Origin: Tiliqua scincoides | Taxonomy: Eukaryota > Chordata > Lepidosauria > Squamata > Scincidae | Assembly: GCF_035046505.1 (NCBI RefSeq) | Contig: NC_089827.1 | Span: 18,661,353 to 18,725,352, forward strand | Reading direction: 5' to 3' | DNA length: 64,000 nucleotides | Part shown: positions 22,532-33,444 of the stretch, in pieces | How the letters are laid out: every line of letters begins with the position of its first letter | How positions within the stretch are numbered: the stretch's first letter is position 1 | Position numbers and translations under genes: made by a program | Notes under the pieces: generated by a model | Databases searched by the model: none | The model's input: the letters and a program-made list of their open reading frames with translations, nothing else | What the model was told of the DNA's origin: nothing

Positions 22532-22847
22532 CAGGGGTCTCCAAACCCCGACCCAGGGGCCATATGTGGCCCGCAGCGAGCCTCTATCCGGCCCAGAGCC
22601 AGCCTCTTGTCCCCTGGAAGAGGACTGAACACTCGACTGAACATGACCAGAGCTGTGCTCTGATTGCATCTGGAGGGTGTTCTGAGGGCTGGGGAGACTG
22701 AGTGAATGAGCCCACTCATTCATTTATTCATTCATCCAAGTTCCATCTCTTATTTATTTAAATTTTATATTTAAATTTTTTTCCAGCCCTCAGCACTGTG
22801 CCAGAAATTTCATGCGGCCCTCTGGCCAAAACGTTTGGAGACCCCTG
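22532..22847. mobile_element. hAT (Charlie-like) MITE with perfect TSD
   Basis: The left end is CAGGGGTCTCCAAACCC and the right end is GTTTGGAGACCCCTG. The perfect 8-bp duplication GCTTAAAC lies at 22524-22531 and 22848-22855. It is 316 bp with a non-coding, AT-rich centre. Confidence 0.93.
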
Positions 22848-22974
22848 GCTTAAACCAGTTGCTCCCAGTTGGGCCCCATGCCTAAGGGGGCCCCATGCTA
22901 GGGTAATCTAGTCCTGTATGCAATTTTATTTTAAAATGTGCTTTGATCCTTATTTTCCATTAACTCACATGCAC

Positions 22975-23113
22975 CTTTTAAGTGCACATATTTATTGCAC
23001 ATATTTATTGCACCACAAAGGCAATAGATTGGACTGAATGTTCACTTAATGACCTAATTGTATAACAACAGGGATAGGAGAATATATCCTCATCGTTAAG
23101 TGGTCCACACCTG
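22975..23113 (-). mobile_element. TA-flanked MITE, half copy
   Basis: The minus strand reads CAGGTGTGGACCACTTAACG, then about 120 bp matching the left half of the element at 43356-43931. TA lies outside (23114-23115). The other half is missing. Confidence 0.7.
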
Positions 23114-23245
23114 TATATTAAACCAAATAAACTGCATCATATTGATGCTTATGTGTAACTTCTAGAACCTAAAAGTAACCTATCTTTTCTTAATTGCAGA
23201 GATCAATAAAGTCAGCATCCAGCATGGAGTTTTAGCATTTAATAA

Positions 23246-23390
23246 CTGTTACCCTGCACATGCCCAATCTCATCTGATCTTGGAAGCTAAGCAGGGTCAG
23301 GCCTGGTTAGTACTTGGATGGGAGACCACCTGGGAATACCGGCTGCTGTAGGCTTAGACCGTAGTCTTTCGAGACTGAAGGTTGCCAACC
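23246..23390 (+). mobile_element. 5S-rRNA-derived SINE, copy B (fullest)
   Basis: It runs from ACTGTTACCCTGCACATGCC through CTTGGAAGCTAAGCAGGGTC and TACTTGGATGGGAGACCACC to the tail GTAGTCTTTCGAGACTGAAG. About 110 bp is 5S-like and about 35 bp is LINE-like tail. The 5S promoter boxes are intact by eye. Confidence 0.94.
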
Positions 23391-24038
23391 AAATGGGCAT
23401 GAGATCATTATTGCAAGTAGACTTCCCTGTCCTGAAGTAATGTGTTTTGCTTTTTTTAATCTTATGCATTCACCAGCCAAAACCCGAAGAGCACACCCAT
23501 CCTGCAAGCACTGAATGCATTAGCTGTGCATTCGGACCCTCCCGTTTGTCCTCTGTCTTGCTCTAGATTTGTCTCATTTTTGGAGATCTTAGTCAGGTGA
23601 TCAGAGAGATGCAAATGGAACCAATGATTGCTAATGGATGACTTTTGAGAGGAAGGCTGGTGTTTGAAATCATGCCGGTGTTTTGTTGGAAGAATTTAAA
23701 ACTGTACTTCCCATGTGCAGCAATCCAATGCTCATTCTCCGCTTCTTGTCCCTTGAGAACATTAAATGTGATTGAAGCATTTCTGTTTAGTCACAGCTTA
23801 CACACTTCATAGGAACAAGTTATTGGGCTAGAGGGAAGACTTTTACTGAGAGAAAATCCCTTGGTGTCTGTGTGATTCAGGGGAAGAAATGCATACAGCT
23901 CCTTCATGCATCCCATAATGTCCATGCAGAAATTATAGGTTCTGAGCCTAGCATGACTAGCATTGGAAAAAAAAAATTGCAGAAAATATAGCTGTGCAAG
24001 AGATCACTGACTAGAGCATAGTTCTCAATATATTGGTG
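23391..24038. other. Intergenic, nothing recognised
   Basis: No gene or repeat seen. Confidence 0.35.
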
Positions 24039-24155
24039 CAGTGGTTCTTGCTTTTTTTAGCATCAGAACTCACCTTTTAGAATGAGAATCTGTCAGGACC
24101 CACCGGAAGTGATGTCATGACCGGAAGTGACGTTATAAAGCAGGAAATTTTGGGG
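24039..24155 (+). mobile_element. hAT terminal segment
   Basis: It starts CAGTGGTTCTTGC and contains AGAATGAGAATCTGTCAGGA and AAGTGATGTCATGACCGGAA. It is the same family as the right half of 32886-33241 (reverse complement). An inverted partner lies at 25680-25751. Confidence 0.65.
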
Positions 24156-25679
24156 ATTGGTGTTGCTTATATCCTACACTCTTCCTGGTCTCAACATGCC
24201 CTTTTGGTCCCACAAGGACTTGCACCAAAGAGCTGGCACAGATCCAAGGAGGCCTATTAGGTAGGTAAGTAAAAAAAATTCTTTCCATTGTGTTGTGGTC
24301 CCTGGACAGCCCACATCAGGCAACAGAGCCTGCGCTAACACCACTACCCTCTACAGGCTGGCCAAGGATGCATTGGGCCATGTGTTTGCTGAAAACTATA
24401 ACACGTTAATGTTGCAGGGATCAGATCTCTTTACAGTGAAAACCAAAATCATTTTTAAAAGTAAACAAGCTGATGAGATATAAAAACAGTTGGGGGCTAC
24501 AGATGAATGATTCTTAACTCGTTCTGCTGACAGCAGTTTTTAAAAAGAAGTAGACTTGAGGAAAGGTAAAATCTCTTGCACTCTGAAGTGTTTTAAAACA
24601 GTATGCCTGTCTTGTTCTTCTGTGAAAGGAATGCAAAGGTCAGCTTGTCAGAGAGGCCAAAGGTCTATGGAACAATATTTACACAATCCATTTTCAGCCA
24701 GGCTCACTTCAAGGCAAAATTAGGCTGAAGAGAGATGTATTATAGCTCTTGGAAGGCGTACATTTCCATTATAGTGGTGTGTAGATTGGAACTGCATTTC
24801 AAGTGCTCAGGGGACAGGCGGTGGGGGGGGGAGAGACAGAAAGCATTGCTGCACAAAAGAGATCATTTGAGTACAATTTTAATTACTTCAGCAAGTGAAA
24901 ATACCAGCTCCTTCCTATCCCAAGACTGTCAACAATCAGGACTGTTTTCTCGCCCACCATCCTGCAGATTAGGTGCTGCAGATTAGTGACATGGACAGGC
25001 CCCAGTTATAGCTCTAGAGAATCAGCTGCTCTCTTTTCTGTTTCTCCAGGATTCAGAACATTCCTCTTTGGATGCTTCATAACCTGCCTGATGATGGGAA
25101 GCAGAAAGCGCTTGTATCTTTGCGAAAGGATCATTCACTTTTATGAGGGCTACACTTGCAACATTTCTCAGGGCTGCTCCCCCCTTTGTGTAACAAGCGC
25201 AATTGTTGCATGTCCGCCAGCATTGGGCTGGTGTTTCTCAAAGCAAATGTTTAAAGTTGGGACGACATGCATGCTCCTTTGTGATCCAGTCACAGTTCCC
25301 AGGATCAAGCTATACATCATGTTAAATGTGTGATTTGCTTCTGATCAGAATAAAAGGATAACAGCATGGGGGGAGGATACTTTTAAGCCTTTCCCCACAG
25401 CATATTCCTGAGCTAGTGCCTTCCTGGGAAGCTTCCCTTCCTGGGGAACTAGAAGCTCTGGGTGTACTTGGGTGTGTAGGGAGCTGCTGTGGATTAGGAA
25501 TGCAGCAGGGGAAAGGGTTAAAGCCCTCCTCACCGCTCCTCCAGCCTTGGTCCCAGTTCTGATCAGTCCCTTTTACCACTGCTATTGAAGTGTAGGAAAA
25601 CCATGCAGGGCCAAACAAAGTGGCTAATATAACATGTAGTTTGGTCCCCAGATATATGTATACAAGTGTTTTAAAAGAA
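24156..25679. other. Intergenic between two inverted hAT ends
   Basis: No coding gene or other repeat recognised. This may be the interior of a 1.7-kb element whose ends are 24039 and 25751, or unrelated DNA between two solo ends. Confidence 0.3.
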
Positions 25680-25751
25680 TCTGTCGGGTGGATCCTGAAA
25701 GATTCTCATTCTAAAAAGTGGGTCCTGGTGCTAAAAGTTTGAGAACCATTG
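25680..25751 (-). mobile_element. hAT terminal segment, inverted partner
   Basis: The minus strand reads CAATGGTTCTCAAACTTTTA then AGAATGAGAATCTTTCAGGA. This is about 70 bp matching 24039-24110. The 8-bp flanks of the two ends do not agree. Confidence 0.6.
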
Positions 25752-25834
25752 CTGTAGGGAATGCCGGTGTAGATGCAGTGACTGTAATTGCTATGTGGAG
25801 TGTGGAGGCACCCTAGGTTCACTGAAAGCTGGCA

Positions 25835-26090
25835 TTGGGCCCTCCGTTTGTCTGTCTGTCTGCCAGTCCATCCATCCATCCATCCATCCATCCTCTCTCC
25901 TTTCCTGCTCCACAAACTCTCCCTCCTCCAGGTGCTGCTTTTACCCCTGAGGCCCTGCTGTCTTCAGGTGGCTGCACTGCATTCTGAGGCCCTGATGTTA
26001 ACCCCATGCTTCCCAGACCTGTCGGAGCAAGGGGCCACTGTTGACACCACACTGTCTCCTCAAGGGATCTTGCACATCCCCAGTACACAC
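25835..26090 (+). repeat. Unclassified dispersed repeat 'GTCC/CAGT', copy 3
   Basis: The copy is truncated at its left end, and its array has turned into a clean (TCCA)n run at 25865-25892. The right part (GTGCTGCTTTTACCC through GACACCACACTGTCTCC) aligns with 5710-5855. Confidence 0.65.
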
Positions 26091-26333
26091 TAGCAGAGCA
26101 CCAGAGGATTCCGTTTGCCTTGAAACGACACTGCACTGGAGTCTCCAGGGTTGAAGCAAGAGCATCAATTCCAGCTGCAGATATCACAGAGACTTCTGCA
26201 TGCAAAGTGCATGATCTGCCACTAAAATATAAACATTTTAAGCAATGTTCTGTAACTGGATTAAAGAGTGTTCCCAAGGCTATGGTGATGGTCGGATGGA
26301 CTGCATGGATATGAAGACTGATTTTGTCAGGCT

Positions 26334-26416
26334 GCAATTCTATTCACACTTACCTGGGAGTCATTCCCAATAAATTCATTGGGGCTTACTTCAGAATAGA
26401 CGTGCATAGGATTGTG
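26334..26416. mobile_element. 85-bp palindromic PIF-like MITE
   Basis: It reads GGCTGCAATTCTATTCACAC to GTGCATAGGATTGTGC, self-complementary around TTCATTGGGG. Confidence 0.7.
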
Positions 26417-26554
26417 CAGTGTATATACGATCCGTTAAGATTTTTACCCTTGAAGACACATTCCTGGGAGGATCAAGAAAATCAGGTTAGCTGTACCACA
26501 TAGTACACTCAAGAGACAATTTTTATTCCTCTCCATGTAGGACCACAGGCAGTA

Positions 26555-26865
26555 CAGTGGGCCCTTCGTATCTGGAGGGGATCCATTCCAGGACTTTCCA
26601 TGAAAGGTGGGGGGGGGGGGTTGTGCAGTGATGCAATTACTTAGCTGGGGGCCACACCTGGCCCTCTGGATATCATGCCTGGCCTCCTAGCCTCCTCAGA
26701 AGATTCCCAGAGGCAACTGGAAGGCGCATCTGGTTCACTGGCACAAATAGGACGTGCCTTCCAGTCACAACTGGGAAGCCTCCTGAGACCCTCCAGACGC
26801 AGGTGTGGCATCTGTGGATATTCAAATCTGCGGATGCTGAGCCTGCAAATTGCAAGGGCCACTCC
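26555..26865. mobile_element. Tigger-like MITE
   Basis: The left end is CAGTGGGCCCTTCGTATCTG with TA outside (26553-26554). The right end is eroded, with GCAAGGGCCACT. A G-run lies near 26610. Confidence 0.65.
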
Positions 26866-27483
26866 ATGGGCTACTGTTTTGAAATGCAATGTGAGCCCAC
26901 AGTGTGATTCAAGACTTTTCTATGAGGTCTGGAGGATGTGTAGCGATGCATTGAATGCAACCAAGGGTGGCAACCATTAAGCACATTTATAACTTTATTT
27001 GGCAGGCCAGGCTGAAACAAACTTTTGCAGCACGTGCAGAAAAGCGTCAAGCTTCACCCTGATGAATCATACCTGGAGAAAGTACTTTAAAGCTGTCAGC
27101 GGCTGCTTGTAAAGTGGAGGCTTTGAAACGGGAAAAACATGTTGTTTTTTTTCCTCTGTCAGAATGCACTAGGCTTCGTTTGAAAGCCTTGCCTGGCTTA
27201 CCCATCTGGCTGACGTGAGAAATGAGATATTGATTTCTTGGAGACCACGCAATCAGAAGTGTAGCAACATCTATACGGGCACTGAAACAGCACAAGCAGC
27301 TCCACCTGCCTTGTGATCCTGTGAATTTGTTTAATCACATACATAGCTGTCAAGTGGAAATGCATCTTAATTCACATGATGTAGGTGAAGACTCCACCTT
27401 GATCACTTGAACAAGCTCTCCTGTTATATGTGGAAATATGGGCAGGTCATATTCTCTCACTCTTGCATCATTTGCGTGCCTAA
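26866..27483. other. Intergenic, nothing recognised
   Basis: No gene or repeat seen. Confidence 0.35.
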
Positions 27484-27841
27484 CAATGGTGTCACTAGGG
27501 GTCTGTGGGTTGCACCCGGTGATGTGTGTGTGTGTGTGACACCACTACTGGCCAAAATTGTTAAAAATGCAAATTTTAGGAATAATACCATCACGATCTG
27601 TATCATTTGATGTGTATTTTCATGCAGAATGCAATGGAACAAACAGTGTTGAAATATCTCTATTCTAGCAAAAGTTATAGCCAAAAAAACCAGTAGGAGG
27701 TGGGGCGATGGAACATAATCACACCCACTGCCCAAGGTGGGAGGTCACTGCACACCTCACCCAGTGCATGAGAGGAGGTCCATCATGGGGGTGACACGCT
27801 GGCCTCCTGCACCAGGTGACGTAAACTCTAGTGACCTTTGT
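27484..27841. mobile_element. hAT-like element related to 14411-14941
   Basis: It starts CAATGGTGTCACTAGGGGTC. It shares with 14411-14941 a ~70-bp stretch around AAAAGTTATAGCCAAA. The right end is CTCTAGTGACCTTTG. It includes (GT)n at 27522-27538. Confidence 0.6.
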
Positions 27842-27864
27842 GACCTGTGTGACCTGTGTGACCT
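27832..27864 (-). promoter_or_regulatory. Array of four perfect DR3 nuclear-receptor half-sites
   Basis: Plus-strand TGACCT occurs at 27832, 27841, 27850 and 27859, each separated by 3 bp. This gives four AGGTCA direct repeats with 3-bp spacing on the minus strand. DR3 is the known consensus for VDR/RXR-type dimers. It may simply be a 9-bp tandem duplication at the edge of the hAT-like element. Confidence 0.5.
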
Positions 27865-29802
27865 TTGAAATTTCCATTCTGGATAGTAGAATATCCAGAA
27901 TATCAGTTATTATCCACTGGCACAGAATCTCACACCTTTACTTCTATATGCTGACAATCCCATTAGTTTGGATTGTAACCACAAGATCAAATTGAAATGG
28001 ATAGATGAATGTTGGGGAAAGGGGAATTCCTTGTCATGAACTAGACTGCAATCCTATGTATAGTTAGTTACCTGGGAGTAAGTCCCCTTGAGCAGAGTGG
28101 GATCACATTGCACATCTACTTGTATGATGAGGGTAACATGGGAGAAGCAAACGCATGGGAATGGTTGCAGCAAGCACTCTGGGTAGGAACTGCATCTCTG
28201 TGTATTCTACCCAAAGATATGCTACTGTGTTATCCAAGAGTACTCATTCCCCTGTTCATAAACCAGATTCAGATGTAATTCACAGATCCTAATGCTTCTC
28301 ACATTCAAGTATAGATCTGGGTCAAGTGCTAGTCCTAGCAACAACATTTTTCATGAAATGAGAAAGCACACAGACTCTTCCACGAACGGCCAGTTGACTG
28401 GCTGAAGCTTAGATTTTCTTTCAATCCTAATGGGCTTCCCTCACCAGCGGAAGTGTGTTACAGCCAGGCTGGATACTGCAAAGCAGCTGTAAAGTGCGCT
28501 CCAGAAGCACGTACTTCTGGAGCACCAGCAGGAAGGCTGGAGCCTTACCCATGGGCTGGTGGATCAATGGAGACCTGCCAGAGCATGTAAGCCCATGCAG
28601 GTGGCAGAATGGAGCAGGGGTGGTGGTAGGAGCAGGAAGGAGGGCGGATCAGGCCTGGGATGGGGGGGGCAGGATCAACGGCAGCCACCATCCCACTCTT
28701 AGCAACTGTTGAAGAAACCCAGATGATGGTTCTTGGACCATGTAACTCATCAGACATTGAGTGGCTTTGGGGATTTTCAGGCTGCGTGATTGTAACCAAA
28801 CCTACAGGAGTCAAATTGTGCAGCAATTTAATCCATCTCTATAGCTATTCTTTCTGTTCATGTATTTATTACAGGATTCTCATTTGAAGTGTTGCTGTTG
28901 TACTGTCGGAAAATATGACTGTTTCCCAGCGGTTAATTTCACGCTGGCAAATTTCTGTGGCTCTCAATGAAAGACCGTGTGGTCTCACAATTTAGGAGCC
29001 ACATGCCAGGTTACGATGGCACCAAATTCATATCCTGCAAGGGCTGTATTTTATGACAAAATCGTCCATTGTTTGGGGTGTTTCTTTGTTGTCATGGTGC
29101 ACTTTCAAGGGAGTTCATATCTTTGGAGATGAAATGGGCAACTGAATAATCACATTTCTCTCACTTTCTATAATCTGATTTATATGAGATCACTTTTCAG
29201 CACGAAGCACATCGTTATTTTTTGTACTTTGTCTTCTAAAACGCAGGACAATATCAAAAAGATTTCATTGTTGGTGCTTTGGCAGTTGATTGCTGAATGT
29301 GTTGTATAACTGCTGAGCAAAATCATAACTGCACAAGCAACAGTTTCCTGAGTGGTCCTGACAGCTCAAGGCTTCATGGTCCTGGGTAGGACATGAGCTG
29401 TGCCTACAAAGGACCTGGGTTCAATTTCTGGCATCCTCACTTGGAAGGATTTTGGGTATCAGGTTTGACAAAGACTTCTAAGAGACATTGGATAGCTTAT
29501 GGATGGACAAATCTTTCTACCTTTCCCGTCCAGCTGAACTTTGTGGAGTTTCTATTCTACTCTCATCCACCCAAAATCTCCCGTTTCTTTTCTTTTCTGA
29601 TCACTAGAAAAAAATCCATATTTAAATCTGCATTCAATACTAACTTTTTCCCTCCAAACATTTTCCATGTATTTCAAACCCAAATGGCTGGTTTGATAAT
29701 ATGTTGCAAAGTGTGCATTTAAATAGGTACTTTCCTGCAAATGTACAAGATGCATAGCATCCTTAGACATGTCCATATCTTATAACATCCTGTCTTTTAG
29801 GG
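27865..29802. other. Intergenic; one MITE remnant and a short hairpin
   Basis: A degraded 85-bp MITE is at about 28050-28110. A perfect short hairpin lies at 28499-28524 (GCTCCAGAAG with CTTCTGGAGC). Nothing else recognised. Confidence 0.35.
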
Positions 29803-30014
29803 CAGTGGTTCTCAAACCTTTCAAGACACCCTAGAGGCTGCTGTCTCATTTATAAATGGCAAGGGGTGTAGCTATAATGGTGATTGGGTAGCAGTGCTTC
29901 CTCCCCCAAACAGCACCTTTGATGCACATAGCCTAACCTGCCCTGTTAGTTTCACGAACCACCAAAAACTAGGTCATGATCCACTGGTGGGTCTGGGACC
30001 CACAGTTTGAGAAA
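29803..30014 (+). mobile_element. hAT MITE with perfect 8-bp flank duplication
   Basis: It begins CAGTGGTTCTCAAACC and ends near CACAGTTTGAGAAA, lacking the last bases of the usual right terminus. The duplication TTTTAGGG lies at 29795-29802 and 30015-30022. A reverse copy is at 31412-31594. Confidence 0.75.
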
Positions 30015-30099
30015 TTTTAGGGAATGAGAAGAGTCTGGAACCAGTCTGGAACACATCTCAACAAAAGACAAACTGGATAACATCCCTAGACAGCTACTG

Positions 30100-30175
30100 C
30101 TGGCTGGTATAGAGAACCCTGCTGGGCTATATGGACCACTGATCTTATTCTGTATAAGGCAGTTTCTTTGTTCCA
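30100..30175 (+). mobile_element. CR1 LINE 3' end, second subfamily
   Basis: It reads CCCTGCTGGGCTATATGGAC, CACTGATCTTATTCTGTATA, then AGGCAGTTTCTTTGTTCC. This is the familiar CR1-type 3' end, degraded. Confidence 0.6.
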
Positions 30176-31057
30176 AATGACCGTCCAAACCTTGCTTGGT
30201 CAGCAGATTTGAACCTGTAAACAAGGCCACATCCTGGGAGCCTCCTGACTTCCCGTTAACTGAAGTCATTAGCGAACACAAAAGAAGTACTTTCTAGTGT
30301 GGCTTCATTCACCAACTCCATTGTCAATTTAGTTGAGTAGTATTTAGCTGACATAAGTCTGAAGAAAGGCAGAGGGCACGTCAGGCCAGGAAAACAGGAA
30401 TAGGATCTGGTGTGTGCTATTGCCACTAGGACCGAGCTCCTCCTGTCCTTGAACCACTCTTGCTCCTTTCCCCATTCCTCCCCTGTTCCTCAACCTCTTC
30501 TCCACCACATTACAAGCATCAGTATGGCATATGGGAACACCTGGCATGCAAGAAGACCTCCAGCTGTTTGTGCCAGTGACCCTGATGAACACAACAGTGC
30601 CAGAGCTTTTGTGATGCTACTTATGGTGGTGGATCACAAGATCCACCACTGTAGGATCTCAATAAGACTGGACAATTTGATTTTGTTTTTGCACATAAAA
30701 GTGTTTCTAAGCCTATGTGTGATTGAACTTAGTGGGGGTTTTCTCTTTACAGCGCTTCTCCTGAAAATGTTATATAATGAATGAGATCAGGAGCTTTTTA
30801 AATCTCTCTAATAAGAAAATAGTCAGGAACAATGGTTTGGTTGGAAAAAATGTAACAATAATACCAGTAGGACACTGTGATAATTGCCATTGGTGAGAAA
30901 TGAATAGGGTGGTTGGGGAATTAAAATGCTATTTTCAGGTATAGCTCTTTCTCATCAGACTCTAAATATGAATGCTCCAATTCCCAGGATAATGTCACCT
31001 CCCAAAAGTGCACCTGTCATGATGGAAACAGACAGATTAACCCTCAAATGAAACTAA
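30176..31057. other. Intergenic, nothing recognised
   Basis: No gene or repeat seen. Confidence 0.35.
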
Positions 31058-31410
31058 GGGCACAATCCTGGAAGTGGAGTTGGGGTGAGGAGGGTTGCAA
31101 ATGTGCCGTAAGGGATTTTTGCGCCTCAGGAGGAAGCCGCGTCAGCACACGGTGATGAATCTGTGTCTCCATGGCAGCTGAATCCAGCCTCCATGGCGGC
31201 TTCCTCACTAAGGCTTGTGTTGGCCTGGCTGGGGGAGGCATTCCTGGGCGAGTGGGCAGCCCTGGGGGTGGGCAGGCGGGAAGCGGGAGGCGGGGTTGGG
31301 ATCTGGCAGTTATGCTGGATTCCAACCTCCATTCCCGGGGAGAACAAAGCGGCATCAAGCCACTCTGCTCTCCTTGAACTTGTGCCACTTCAAGAGGTAG
31401 TGCAATTCTG
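31058..31410. mobile_element. PIF-like long MITE fragment
   Basis: The left end is GGGCACAATCCTGGAAG with TAA outside. The GC-rich interior shares ATCTGGCAGTTATGC-like wording and a TGCCGTAAGGGATTTTTGCG stretch with the 218-756 element. The right terminus is eroded. Confidence 0.5.
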
Positions 31411-31411
31411 A

Positions 31412-31594
31412 GGAGACCCAATTTTTGGTGGTTTGTGAAACTGACAGGGCAGATTAGGTTATATGCATCAAGGGTTAAAAAAGTTGCTACTTGGTGGCGG
31501 AGCACTGCTGCCCAATCACCATTATAGCTACACCCCATGGCATTTATAAACCAGGCAGCAGCCACTATGGCCCCCAAAAAGTTTCAGAACCCCA
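31412..31594 (-). mobile_element. hAT MITE fragment (family of 29803)
   Basis: The reverse complement aligns with 29803-30014 through TCACCATTATAGCTACACCC, ATTTATAAACCAGGCAGCAG and GTTTCAGAACCCC. Confidence 0.7.
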
Positions 31595-31604
31595 TAGAGT
31601 AGTT

Positions 31605-31955
31605 CAGTGTTTCTCAACCAGTGAAGAATGTGTATCTGTATCACTAGTGGTACTTGAGCTGGTGTCCAGTGGTACTTGAAGTAGAGTCTAGTACTATGTG
31701 TGGGACCCCCAGACCCCTACCATCTGGTAGCAAGACCAATGCCACACAACAAGCTGTGGTAGAAGGCTCAGTTTAGTGGGCAGATCTTCAATGTGTGCTT
31801 TTCGGGTGCTCGAAAAAGCCCTCCCATCTGCCCTTAACATCTTACCAGTAGTGTCTGTCCTCCCAATCCGGAAGTAACTGGTAAAGACATGATCACCAGT
31901 TAATTCTGGTGGTACTTCCACTAGTTGGTCCATGTGAAGTGGGGGACAAACACTG
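31605..31955. mobile_element. hAT MITE, 350-bp family, copy 1
   Basis: The ends are CAGTGTTTCTCAACCAGTG and GGACAAACACTG. The TSD is GAGTAGTT/AAGTAGTT (7 of 8; 31597-31604, 31956-31963). It shares internal wording with copies at 52446 and 53553 (AAAAAGCCCTCCCAT, GGAAGTAACTGGT). Confidence 0.88.
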
Positions 31956-32142
31956 AAGTAGTTGGTACATTAATTCCTTCCAATGCTATACTTTAAATAG
32001 GTTACCACAGAAAGTTATAATATGGCATGGTCTGAAGGCACATGATAACATCAACCTTACTCCAGGTAGGCAGGTCTTCATCTGGTCAGTGCCCATCTAG
32101 GAATCTGCCTGGGAACACTATATACAGCAGCCTGAGTTAAAG

Positions 32143-32557
32143 AAGGCCAATTCTATGCTTGGGATCATTAGAAAAGATATTGAGAACAAAACGGCTAATA
32201 TTATAATGCCGTTGTACAAATTGATGGTAAGGCCACACTTGGAGTATTGTGTCCAGTTCTGGTCGCCGCATCTCAAAAATGACATAGTGGAAATGGAAAA
32301 GGTACAAAAGAAGGCAACTAAGATGATTACTGGAAAGGAAAAATCCATTATGGGTTACAAGCCATGATGTGTATGTGCAACCTCCTGATTTTAGAAATGG
32401 GCTATGTCAGAATGCCAGATGCAAGGGAGGGCACCAGGATGCAGGTCTCTTGTTATCAGGTGTGCTCCCTGGGGCCTTTGGTGGGGCTGCTGTGAGATAC
32501 AGGAAGCTGGACTAGATGGGCCATGGCCTGATCCAGTGGGGCTGTTCTTATGTATAA
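32143..32557 (+). mobile_element. CR1 LINE with internal deletion
   Basis: The first part translates to SMLGIIRKDIENKTANIIMP, then LYKLMVRPHLEYC, QFWSPHLKNDIVEMEKVQKK and ATKMITG. At about 32332 it jumps to the 3'UTR (AAAAATCCATTATGGGTTAC). About 430 bp is missing relative to the copy at 5980-7006. The end is TTCTTATG. Confidence 0.9.
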
Positions 32558-32833
32558 AAGTCATAAATTAATAACAAGGATCTATAAGTTGGTTCACTAC
32601 ACACATATTCATCACCTGATGACTGAAACTTCAAGGGTGACTTGCATGTGTGAATAGACAATCCTAGGTTTAATGCCACTGACAGAATTTTCATTTCACT
32701 TAAAACATCTTTCAGTAATGTCAGTTCAGGCATCTAACTGCTAGTCCTCTAGTACAATCAAGGGATACAAATGCATGTGTTAATGATAATCGTAGGCTAT
32801 GATTCTTTTCCATTTGATTTTGTGTGTGTTTTA

Positions 32834-33259
32834 CAGCACAATCCATTGTGTTCACTTGAGCTTTCTCCCAGGAAAGTGTGTATAGCAGTGTTTTCAAACT
32901 GTGGGTCAGGACCCACTAGGTGGGTCATGAGCCAATTTCAGGTGTGCCCCCATTCATTTCAATATTTTATTTTTAATATATTAGACTTGATGCTCCCCTG
33001 GTATGTGACTGCATTTGGGAAGTGTTACAGACCTATACTTTTAACAAGATACTATGTACATTCTTTTAACAATGATAGTAAATGGGACTTACTCCTGGGT
33101 AAGTGTGGGTAGGATTGCAACCTAGAATTGTTAAAAATTTTCCTGCTTGATGATGTCACTTCTGGTCATGACATCACTTCCACTGGGTCCTGACAGATTC
33201 TCATTTTAAAAAGTGGGGTGCTAAATGTGTGAGAACTGCTGGTGTATAGGATTGCAGCC
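32834..33259. mobile_element. 85-bp palindromic MITE split by a hAT element
   Basis: The left part (32834-32885) starts CAGCACAATCC and the right part (33242-33259) ends GTGTATAGGATTGCAGCC. TTA lies on both outer sides (32831-32833, 33260-33262). Between them sits the hAT element 32886-33241, whose duplication GTGTATAG is the MITE's own sequence. Confidence 0.85.
32886..33241. mobile_element. hAT MITE with perfect TSD, itself carrying a MITE fragment
   Basis: The ends are CAGTGTTTTCAAACTGTGGG and GTGTGAGAACTGCTG. The perfect duplication GTGTATAG lies at 32878-32885 and 33242-33249. Inside it, 33066-33123 is another fragment of the 85-bp PIF-like MITE (GGGACTTACTCCTGGGTAAG). Confidence 0.9.
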
Positions 33260-33262
33260 TTA

Positions 33263-33441
33263 GGACCCAATCCTATCTAATTTTCCAGTGCCACCATGCC
33301 AATGAGGCATGCTTTGCATCCTGTGCATTGTGTGGTGGGGAGTTAGTCAGAGGCCTCCTCATGGTAAGGAAATATTTGTTCCCTTACCTTGGGGCTGCAT
33401 TGCGGCTGCACAGTGCTGGGAAGCTGGATGGGATTGGGCCC
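33263..33441. mobile_element. PIF/Harbinger-like MITE, 200-bp class
   Basis: The ends are GGACCCAATCCTATCT and GATGGGATTGGGCCC, with TTA on both sides (33260-33262 and 33442-33444). It is 179 bp, related to 11450, 41592 and 47963 (CTTACCTTGGGGCTGCATTG). Confidence 0.85.
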
Positions 33442-33444
33442 TTA

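Noticed and set aside
23246-23390. A genuine 5S rRNA gene (also 18975 and 43559)
   Set aside because: All three end in the same non-5S tail, differ by small deletions, and lie dispersed in repeats. They are SINEs, not ribosomal genes.
25865-25892. CRISPR-like or regulatory tandem array (TCCA)n
   Set aside because: It is a plain tetranucleotide run within the dispersed repeat, and the context is eukaryotic.
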